This document shows positions 57,035 to 64,000 of a stretch of DNA of 64,000 nucleotides, piece by piece. This DNA is from Mucilaginibacter dorajii (lineage in GTDB: Bacteria > Bacteroidota > Bacteroidia > Sphingobacteriales > Sphingobacteriaceae), in NCBI RefSeq assembly GCF_024808255.1, contig NZ_JANTYS010000001.1, positions 248,001-312,000 on the forward strand, written 5' to 3'. Made by a program: the position numbers and the translations under genes. Numbering within the stretch: the first letter of the stretch is position 1; each line of letters starts with the position of its first letter. The notes under the pieces were generated by a model that ran no database searches, was not told the DNA's origin, and saw nothing but the letters and a program-made list of their open reading frames with translations.

Positions 57035-57652
57035 TTAAATTCTTTGCCGCTTTATTTTGCTACGGAGCATTTCGTCTCCTTTGACGGTAGAGATACCCTC
57101 GAGAAAAAGAAGGAAAAATTCTTTTTGAACATCTTGCTGATTAAATTTATTTACCGGAAATATAACGGGGTCAAAAGCAAACCGCAATGTCTCCAGCAGA
57201 AACCTGACACGAATGGATATATTTACATCGGCCTTGTATACGCCTTCTTTGATTCCCCTTTCAATATTGTGCTTAATCAGTTGATAGAGAAAGTCATTTT
57301 TAAACACAATTAACCGCTCAAAAACCTGATTATAATATATTTTTAGGTCATGAAATACCCCTGGTTTTAATATCCAGCTTATTTCAGCCAGTTGGTTTCC
57401 GATTAAGAATAATTCGACTACTGCATTCTCATATGCCTGATTGGCTTTACGGTCATCAATAGTTTTTTGGGTTGTCGCAATATCAATAACAGCTTCGATC
57501 AGGGCACCTTTATCAGCAAAAAAACGGTAAATTGTTTTTTTGCTGATCCCGCCATGGCTTGCTATGTCGTCCATGGTTATACTACGGATACCATAGCTCA
57601 AAAAAAGCCCTCGGGCCACAGCTACAATCCTGTTTTTAGTTTCTAATGTCAT
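57035..57652 (-). CDS. TetR/AcrR-family transcription regulator
   Basis: A 205-residue regulator from ATG 57652 ('MTLETKNRIVAVARGLF'), chosen over the 7-residue longer frame. The N-terminal HTH reads 'YGIRSITMDDIASHGGISKKTIYRFFADKGAL'; the C-terminal part is a ligand-binding helical domain. It lies downstream of the efflux operon on the same strand, 107 bp after the tolC-type stop. It converges with the PorP/SprF gene. It most likely controls the adjacent RND operon. Confidence 0.92.
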   Translation of the reverse strand: MTLETKNRIVAVARGLFLSYGIRSITMDDIASHGGISKKTIYRFFADKGALIEAVIDIATTQKTIDDRKANQAYENAVVELFLIGNQLAEISWILKPGVFHDLKIYYNQVFERLIVFKNDFLYQLIKHNIERGIKEGVYKADVNISIRVRFLLETLRFAFDPVIFPVNKFNQQDVQKEFFLLFLEGISTVKGDEMLRSKIKRQRI

Positions 57653-57758
57653 ATAATCGCATCCAGTGATCAATTTTAAAAAATGATTGGAGAAACAACC
57701 ATTTTTTAAAATCTACTTCGAAATATTCTCCTATAAATTTCATGCTACCTTTCAGCTT

Positions 57759-59060
57759 TTATTTATTAATCCCCTGACCTAATGCTCTTTTTAAATTGGC
57801 CTCGTTAATTTTATACTCCACTTTAGCATCTATCAAGTCACTGTAAGCCTGTTGCCATATGGTTTGTGCTTCCAGCACATCCTTACCTATAATAGTTCCT
57901 GCTTTAAAACGGTCATTACTCAATCTCAGGTTTTCTTCTGCCTGTTGCAAGGATATACCAGAAAGCCCGATCCGTTTTACACTTTGGTTTAATTGCAAGT
58001 AAGCCTGTTGTACTTCCAAGGAAACCTGTTCCGTTCTTTCCTTTAACTGATATCCCTTGGCGGCAGTTTTATATCGCTGCTCTTTTACCGTTTGCCGCTT
58101 TCTGCCCCAATCAAAAATGGGGATGTTCACGTTAAGCATACTATAGTAAGTAGCCATAAAATTATTGTTGTTGGTTGGGTTAATGCCTTTTTTACCAAAT
58201 GCCGTTACTCCGTTCACCCCCAAGCTCACAACTGGTTTTAAATCGGCTATTAAAAGCTTCTCCTGCATCTTGTCAGATAGTATGGATTTTTGCAGTATCT
58301 TTATTTCTGAGCGATTAATAAGAGCCTTTTCCAGCTCTGCATTGTTTTGTGTAGCATTGAATGAGCCCCTTACTGAGTCGGTTATTATAAAATTGGTACT
58401 ATCGCCCAATCCGGTTATTTGGGCAAGGTTTAGTTTGGCCAACGTTAAATTGTCATGTGCCCTGGTGAGGTTCAATTCATTTTCATTCTGTTGAACTTTG
58501 GCTCGCAGCACATCGTTTTTATAGGTGGTGCCGGCGGTATACTGGTTATTCAGATCGGTGTATAAAGCAGCTAACTGCTTTTTACTTTGCTCGGCCAATT
58601 TGATCTGTTCAGTAGCTGAAACCACTTGCCAATAAGCCCTTTCGGTATTATACAACACATCTGATGTAGCTAACACCTTCTGTTCTTCCTGTATTTCCAC
58701 ACCATTAGCCGCGATCGCTTTGTTCAGCTTTACCTTACCGCCCGAATAAATGGGTTGTGTGATCCCCAGGCCCGGACTTATGCCATATTGAGGCAAAACA
58801 GAACTGAGAGGTTTTCCAAAATAAAAACCGGTTACTGTCCCATCAACCGTGGGTTTACCTCCGGCATCCTGCTGCGCTTTTTGTGCTTTGGCAGCATTAA
58901 TGTTTTCCTGTGCTTCTTTTAAGTTATTATTCCGCTCCAAGGCAAGCTGTCGGCATTGTTCTAATGTTAATGTTTGCTGTGCCGATGCTGTTTTATGGAC
59001 CAGAGTACCTGCAATAAGCAGCATGAGAGAGAGCAATATCTTTTTGATAATACGAGTCAT
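57759..59060 (-). CDS. TolC-family outer membrane efflux protein
   Basis: A 433-residue outer-membrane channel with a signal peptide ending 'KTASAQ'. The OEP repeats show 'LTLEQCRQLALERNNNLKEA', 'NINAAKAQKAQQ', a strand 'SPGLGITQPIYSGGKVKLNKA' and a second repeat 'TYYSMLNVNIPIFDWGRKRQ'. It begins 4 bp after the pump gene stop, in a short T-rich spacer, and serves the pump and adaptor upstream. Confidence 0.93.
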   Translation of the reverse strand: MTRIIKKILLSLMLLIAGTLVHKTASAQQTLTLEQCRQLALERNNNLKEAQENINAAKAQKAQQDAGGKPTVDGTVTGFYFGKPLSSVLPQYGISPGLGITQPIYSGGKVKLNKAIAANGVEIQEEQKVLATSDVLYNTERAYWQVVSATEQIKLAEQSKKQLAALYTDLNNQYTAGTTYKNDVLRAKVQQNENELNLTRAHDNLTLAKLNLAQITGLGDSTNFIITDSVRGSFNATQNNAELEKALINRSEIKILQKSILSDKMQEKLLIADLKPVVSLGVNGVTAFGKKGINPTNNNNFMATYYSMLNVNIPIFDWGRKRQTVKEQRYKTAAKGYQLKERTEQVSLEVQQAYLQLNQSVKRIGLSGISLQQAEENLRLSNDRFKAGTIIGKDVLEAQTIWQQAYSDLIDAKVEYKINEANLKRALGQGINK

Positions 59061-59063
59061 TTT

Positions 59064-62000
59064 TTAATTTTTTAATTTTTCATGTGAAGGCTTGTACTGA
59101 ATGTGCTCATCCATATCCGGTTGTGCTAACCCTTCTTTTGCTGCATGAGGTTTGATAAATTTGTAATACAGTACGGGGACAACAAATAAGGTCATCACCA
59201 TAGATACAATTAGCCCAACAGCTAGTACGCTACCCAGTGGGGCCCATAAAGGTGATTTGCCCAATATCATGGGTACCACACCAATAGCGGCGGCGGCGGA
59301 TGTCAGGAAAATAGGGCGCATCCTCCGTTTAGCGGAAGCCAGTGCGGCGGCCTTTATGGTATAACCATGCTCAAGGATCAGTTCGTCGGCATAATCTACC
59401 AGGATAATACCATTGCGCACTACAATCCCCATTAAACTGATGATGCCCATGAAAGCGGTAAAACCGAAGGGATTACCGGTAATGATCAACCCCAGCATAG
59501 CCCCCAGTAAGCTTAGCGGGAAAGTGGAAAGCACGATCAGTACTTTACCGATATTTTTAAACTGGAATAAAAGGGTAAGGAAGATAAGGACAATACTGAT
59601 CAGTAACGATTTGGCCATATTAGGTCCGGTTTCGTTGGTGGCTTCTTCCTCGCCGCCGTAACTTATGGAAATACCTGGTGGCAGTTGCAGCTTAGCTATT
59701 TGCGGTTTTATAGCTGCCATAATAGCCGCGGCCTTTACGTCCATTTGAGCCTCTGATTGAACAGTCAATGTGCGAAGCCCGTTACGGTGTGCAATAACCC
59801 CCGTGTGCCAGGAAGGCTGAAAGTTTACCACTTCTTTTAGCGGTACTTTGGTATTGTACTGCGTTGTTACATAAATATTTTGCAGTTCATTAAAGTCTGA
59901 CCGGTTCTTTACATCCAAACGAAGCAGAATATCAACAGGTTTATCACCCTCCCATAAGGTAGAAACGGAGTAACCTTTTATTTCGCCGCCCAGGGTTTGG
60001 GTAATGATGGAATTGGTTACGCCCAGCCGGGTAGCCACATCCTCTTTTGTGACCGCTTTGATGCCAAAATAATCATCCTGGTAATCGGTCCGTACCCAGT
60101 TGGTGCCTTTGGTTTTTTCCAATATGGCCGCCACCTTTGCAGCTACTCTTTTTTGATCGTTCAGGTCATCACCGGTTATTCTTATTTCTACCGGCGCGGG
60201 CGATTGCTTTAGTGACAGTTGACGTACCCTCACGTAGCCATTGGGTAAAAAGTCCCGGAATTTGGCCAGATATTCTTCGGCCAATTCAGTAGTGGCTTCA
60301 TTGCTGGTAGTGTTAATAAAGATCTGGGCAAAGTTTTCTCTTGGCGTTTCAGGCGCATAGGTCGAATGGAAACGCGGCGAACTGGTACCAATAAAACTTG
60401 CAGTAGTTACAATACGCTTATCACCTTTTATAGCGTCCTCTACTTTTTTTACAGCCTTTGCGGTTTCATGTATATCTGTACCGTTCTGCATCCATAACTC
60501 AATATTAAACTGGCTGCGCTCTGCAATGGGAAATAACTCCTGATCGGCTTTTGTACCCAGGAACATCGCGAGTACTATAGATAGTACCCCTGCTGTTAAT
60601 GTTGACTTTGGCCAGCGGAAACAAAACTCTACCGCTTTGTTATAACCGTCTTGTAAATAGTCTAACATTTTTTTCTTTGGTGGGCGATCACTGATTTGGT
60701 GCTTCAATCCTTTTTTCAAAAAGATGAAACATAGATAGGGGGTAAGCAGCAGCGCTACCAAAAAAGAAGCGAACAGGGCTACAGATACAGCAACCGGTAG
60801 TGCCTGTATAAACTCTTTAGTCAAACCATTGAGTACAAATGCCAGGGGCACAAACGCAAAGATAATGGCTGCTGTAGCTGTAAAAACGGGCACCATGAGC
60901 TGGGTGGCACTTTGCCAGGCTGCTGTCCAGTTAGGTATTCCTTCGTCAAGTTTTTCAATATAATTATCTACAATCACAATGGCATCATCTACCACCATCC
61001 CCAATACGATGATCATGGCAGCAAGGGTAACCTGATGAATTTCAATTCCTATCATGTTCAACACCCCAAAAGCAACCGCGATAGATACCGGCGCAGCGAT
61101 AGCAGATATGGAAGCTATACGTAATGGAAGCAGGAGCATCACCACAATGATTACTGATGCAATAGCAATAGCAAACTCCACCATGAAATGGCTCACTCGT
61201 TCCTTCACCACTTCAGGCTGATCAACAATAACGTTTACACTTACATCAGACGGCAAACCGCGTTTTACTTCCTTAATTTTTTTAGCCAGATCCTTGCCCA
61301 GGTTTACAATATTGTTACCGGGCTGCATCTGCACGGTAAGCATCATAACATTGCTGTTGCCTACTTTTATATAGCTGTTTAACTCTTCATAGCGGCGTTC
61401 TATACGTGCCACATCTTTTAAGCGCACTACCTTACCGGCTGGCGCACTGTAAATGATCTGGTTGCCGATGGAAGCTTCATCCTGGTAACGGCTTTTGGCA
61501 AAAATGGGGATGTTACTTGCTGCCATAGTAATATCTCCGGTAGCATTGGTTACGTTCTGTGCTTGCAATACGACAGCTAAGGCCGAAAAATCAAAACCAT
61601 ACTGTCGCAGTTTTTCATCTTGCACCGTTACATAGATTTGTTGTCTTTGCCCGCCATAACGGTTTATCTTGGAAACTTCGGGAATAGTTTTAATCCCGTC
61701 TTCCAGCTTGTCTACATATTTTTCTATTTCGGCATAACTGCGGCCAGAGGCACTTACGGTTATCATTTGTGCTACTACATCGCCAAAATCGCTGTTCACG
61801 ATCGGGCCTTGCACACCTTGTGGCAAATTGGAGCGCAAAACCGTATTAAGACCATGCTGTAAAGTGCTCCAGAATTTTTTGGGGTCCTTTACGTCCTCAT
61901 TTAATTCGGCGGTAATTACGGTAAGCCCTTCTTTTGTTTCCGATTTTGTTTTTGCCTTTCTTATTTCTTCAAAACTAAACAGGTATTGCTCTATTTTATT

Positions 62001-62207
62001 CGTCACCTGCTTTTCCATCTGTAACTCGTCTGCACCGGGATATTGGGCAATAACAAGCCCCTGCCTTACTGTAATGCGGGGATCTTCACTACGTGGCATG
62101 GTAAGCAAGGCAATAATACCCACCACTACCAGGATCACGGTAATAACAATCGTGATCTGGTGATACTTCATGGATGCCTCTACTATATTTATTCTTCGTT
62201 TTTTCAT
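59064..62207 (-). CDS. RND efflux transporter, inner-membrane pump (AcrB-type)
   Basis: A 1047-residue pump with 12 TM helices and two periplasmic porter loops. The TM4 motif 'GMVVDDAIVIVDN' places the proton-relay aspartates at Asp407 and Asp408. TM1 is followed by 'MPRSEDPRITVRQGLVIAQY'. It is related to, but clearly different from, the pump at 9627. Adaptor gene upstream (54-bp gap), TolC downstream. Substrate unknown. Confidence 0.95.
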   Translation of the reverse strand: MKKRRINIVEASMKYHQITIVITVILVVVGIIALLTMPRSEDPRITVRQGLVIAQYPGADELQMEKQVTNKIEQYLFSFEEIRKAKTKSETKEGLTVITAELNEDVKDPKKFWSTLQHGLNTVLRSNLPQGVQGPIVNSDFGDVVAQMITVSASGRSYAEIEKYVDKLEDGIKTIPEVSKINRYGGQRQQIYVTVQDEKLRQYGFDFSALAVVLQAQNVTNATGDITMAASNIPIFAKSRYQDEASIGNQIIYSAPAGKVVRLKDVARIERRYEELNSYIKVGNSNVMMLTVQMQPGNNIVNLGKDLAKKIKEVKRGLPSDVSVNVIVDQPEVVKERVSHFMVEFAIAIASVIIVVMLLLPLRIASISAIAAPVSIAVAFGVLNMIGIEIHQVTLAAMIIVLGMVVDDAIVIVDNYIEKLDEGIPNWTAAWQSATQLMVPVFTATAAIIFAFVPLAFVLNGLTKEFIQALPVAVSVALFASFLVALLLTPYLCFIFLKKGLKHQISDRPPKKKMLDYLQDGYNKAVEFCFRWPKSTLTAGVLSIVLAMFLGTKADQELFPIAERSQFNIELWMQNGTDIHETAKAVKKVEDAIKGDKRIVTTASFIGTSSPRFHSTYAPETPRENFAQIFINTTSNEATTELAEEYLAKFRDFLPNGYVRVRQLSLKQSPAPVEIRITGDDLNDQKRVAAKVAAILEKTKGTNWVRTDYQDDYFGIKAVTKEDVATRLGVTNSIITQTLGGEIKGYSVSTLWEGDKPVDILLRLDVKNRSDFNELQNIYVTTQYNTKVPLKEVVNFQPSWHTGVIAHRNGLRTLTVQSEAQMDVKAAAIMAAIKPQIAKLQLPPGISISYGGEEEATNETGPNMAKSLLISIVLIFLTLLFQFKNIGKVLIVLSTFPLSLLGAMLGLIITGNPFGFTAFMGIISLMGIVVRNGIILVDYADELILEHGYTIKAAALASAKRRMRPIFLTSAAAAIGVVPMILGKSPLWAPLGSVLAVGLIVSMVMTLFVVPVLYYKFIKPHAAKEGLAQPDMDEHIQYKPSHEKLKN

Positions 62208-62260
62208 TACTGCGATTGAGTGATTTGAGTGTTTTTGTTGCGTTGCTGCATTATTTAAGA

Positions 62261-63292
62261 TCAGAGCGAAACAGCTTGCCCGTCTTTCAATTTATTTTGC
62301 CCGGCTATAATTACTTTATCACCTGCTTGCAACCCGTTTGTGATAACCACCTCATTGATAAGTAAGCCACCAGTGGCCACTCTTTTGCGGATAGCTTTAT
62401 GGTCATCATTAACAACAAATACATAGGTTATATCATCGGCGTCCCGCACTACTGCTTCGGCAGGTATGGCAATGGCATCCACTGTTTTCCCCGTTGATAT
62501 TTTAATATCGCTCATCATGCCAGGCAATAATTTACCACTGGCATTCCCTATCCTTATTTTAACATTGAAGGTTTTGCTGGCAGCATCAGCCTGCGGATTA
62601 ATAATGGTTATTTTACCCTCCAGGCTTTCGCTTAAAACAGGGATGGATATGATAGCATTTTTGCCGATGGTCAATTTGCTTATCTCGCTTTCCGCAACAG
62701 AAGCCTGTGCATATACTTGATTGGTTTTTAACAAGGTAAAAGCTGATACACCTGGGGCAGCAGTAGCGCCCTTTTCAACTGATTTGGCCGAAACAATACC
62801 TGCAAAGGGAGCGTACAACCTGGTATCGCTCAATCTTTTTAATGCAGTGCTTTTATTTACCTCGGCCTGCGTAAGTGAAACTTTGGTCGTTATAAAATCC
62901 CTTTCTGGCAGGCTGCCTTTAGTATGTAGTTCATTTAATCTTTTAAAATTATCGGCTGCCTGATCCAGACCGGCCTGTGCAAGCCGCACCGCATTTTGGT
63001 ATTCAATCGTTTCAATAGTGGCCAGTAACTGCCCGGCGTTTACATGCTGTCCTTCCTGCACATTTACGGAAGTAACCCTGCCGGAAACAGAGAATCCCAG
63101 TGATACCGTATTATCAGCCTCAATAGTACCACTGTAAGAAAATACTTCGGGCTGCCCGGTGGGAATTATTTGTTTGGTAATAACTTTTATTGGAGCCTCA
63201 GCCTGTTTTGACTGCTCTTCCCCACTACCGCAACCGGCTATGACCGTTACCAGTATAGAAAAAAATGCAACTGTTTTAAGTGTTTCTTTCAT
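62261..63292 (-). CDS. RND efflux periplasmic adaptor lipoprotein
   Basis: A 343-residue membrane fusion protein with lipobox 'VIAGC' (Cys21). The lipoyl halves ('GFSVSGRVTSVNVQEGQHV' and 'RLYAPFAGIVSAKSVEKGATA'), a short hairpin, a beta-barrel ('VYAQASVAESEISKLTIGKN') and a membrane-proximal domain ('GDKVIIAGQNKLKDGQAV') appear in order. It connects the following pump to the TolC channel. Confidence 0.93.
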   Translation of the reverse strand: MKETLKTVAFFSILVTVIAGCGSGEEQSKQAEAPIKVITKQIIPTGQPEVFSYSGTIEADNTVSLGFSVSGRVTSVNVQEGQHVNAGQLLATIETIEYQNAVRLAQAGLDQAADNFKRLNELHTKGSLPERDFITTKVSLTQAEVNKSTALKRLSDTRLYAPFAGIVSAKSVEKGATAAPGVSAFTLLKTNQVYAQASVAESEISKLTIGKNAIISIPVLSESLEGKITIINPQADAASKTFNVKIRIGNASGKLLPGMMSDIKISTGKTVDAIAIPAEAVVRDADDITYVFVVNDDHKAIRKRVATGGLLINEVVITNGLQAGDKVIIAGQNKLKDGQAVSL

Positions 63293-63315
63293 TGTCCTAT
63301 TTTGTTTTTATGATG

Positions 63316-63981
63316 TTATGCTGATATAATTTGGAATGTGTTTTCAGGATGCTTTACTTCGTTCTTATAAAGTTGGATGATATACCGGGCAACATGATGA
63401 CCGTCCTCCTGAGCGGGATCAGTGAAAACATGATAATACTTTATGCCATAGAGTTTTACCTCTGCCGCAAATAGTTTTGAAAGTTCTGCCTGCATACAGC
63501 CGGCGATAGCGGCTAACGACGAAAGGTTGCCATGGGCCGGCGAGGGCGTATTACTTATGGTAATGTACATGCCATGTGTTTGGCGCTTCATTGACTGGAG
63601 TATTATTTTTCCGGCTATGAAACAAGCGGATATACTGTCATGCACCATTCTCTCCCATTCGGTATAGGAAACTTCCGTGAGCGGGTTATCTGGACAGTCA
63701 TTGTCAAATACCAGCACAATCAAATCTATATTTCCGAAACAAGCTTTAATATCTTCCAGAAAGCCTGCTGCTTTATTATAGTCTGATAGATCGGTTAGCA
63801 GGGTAACCAATTCTCCTGTTGTAACAGGGGCGGTGACCTCTTTAAGCAATTGCAATTCATCGTAACTTTTTACAGGAACAATAACAGTGGCATTGTTACT
63901 TAACAGGCCGCTTATGATTTTTAACCAAGCATCCCCGGCACCTGCTACAATGGAAATAAACTCTCTGGAAAAACTGCCCAT
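63316..63981 (-). CDS. SDR-like protein without recognisable catalytic Tyr/Lys
   Basis: A 221-residue cytoplasmic protein with a Rossmann layout: 'ISIVAGAGDAWLKIISGLL' for the dinucleotide loop, 'LVTLLTDLSD' for the Asp after strand 3, 'IDLIVLVFDN' for the NAG position and 'GMYITISNTP' for the Ser strand. The YxxxK catalytic pair expected after that strand is missing ('HGNLSSLAAIAGCM'). It resembles a degenerate short-chain dehydrogenase, perhaps a regulator or binding protein. It precedes the adaptor gene by 23 bp and is probably first in the efflux operon. Confidence 0.6.
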   Translation of the reverse strand: MGSFSREFISIVAGAGDAWLKIISGLLSNNATVIVPVKSYDELQLLKEVTAPVTTGELVTLLTDLSDYNKAAGFLEDIKACFGNIDLIVLVFDNDCPDNPLTEVSYTEWERMVHDSISACFIAGKIILQSMKRQTHGMYITISNTPSPAHGNLSSLAAIAGCMQAELSKLFAAEVKLYGIKYYHVFTDPAQEDGHHVARYIIQLYKNEVKHPENTFQIISA

Positions 63982-64000
63982 ACCTTGATATCTGATGGCG

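Noticed and set aside
59041..59090. TTTTTAATT tandem repeats between tolC and the RND pump genes
   Set aside because: A short low-complexity spacer and gene-end sequence; no evidence of a promoter or of a phase-variation function.

Overview
The window reads as a chromosomal segment of a Bacteroidota organism, most likely Sphingobacteriaceae (a Mucilaginibacter- or Pedobacter-like soil or plant-associated bacterium). The evidence is two SusC/SusD pairs, a hybrid two-component system (HTCS), FecI/FecR-type regulation, a type IX secretion (T9SS) type-B sorting domain next to a PorP/SprF protein, Bacteroidota-type -7 promoter elements (TAnnTTTG), few Shine-Dalgarno sequences and moderate GC. No rRNA, tRNA, CRISPR array or intact insertion sequence was seen.

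Region 1 (1-7882) is a small polysaccharide utilisation locus (PUL) on the minus strand: fecR, an STN-domain SusC, SusD and a GH65-like enzyme cut by the window edge, with an ECF sigma factor divergent from fecR. Region 2 (8295-18593) is an RND efflux operon (adaptor, pump, TolC), a beta-barrel protein, a DUF2147-like protein, a LytS/LytTR two-component system, a 62-residue single-TM protein and a GNAT-like protein. The promoters of the efflux operon and of the 62-residue gene share paired CAGT direct repeats 21 bp apart, at identical distances from the -7-like element, so the LytTR regulator probably controls both.

Region 3 (19103-56970) is a large carbohydrate locus. A long operon (19321-33954) encodes GH88, GH43_24-like, a GH97 variant, a ROK kinase, a FucP-like transporter, a beta-lactamase-GH43 fusion, two related alpha/beta-hydrolase-like proteins and an alginate-lyase-fold protein. 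It is followed by a LacI regulator, SusC, SusD, an IPT-domain surface lipoprotein, a lipoprotein lyase, an HTCS regulator, a GH28-like beta-helix enzyme, and a 1961-residue T9SS-exported lyase with FN3, discoidin-like and two CBM3 modules next to PorP/SprF. Five promoters in this region carry the same two-part box: runs of C about 22 bp apart, with TTTGACCAG between them, about 25-27 bp before a -7-like element. This is proposed as the HTCS operator defining the regulon. The enzymes suggest a uronic-acid-containing plant polysaccharide (glucuronan- or arabinogalactan-like): lyases cleave outside the cell and at the surface, SusCD imports oligomers, GH88/GH43/GH97 trim them in the periplasm, and the transporter and kinase take in a released monosaccharide. 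The substrate itself is inference.

Region 4 (57035-63981), minus strand, is a second RND efflux operon: a degenerate SDR-like protein, adaptor, pump, TolC and a TetR regulator.
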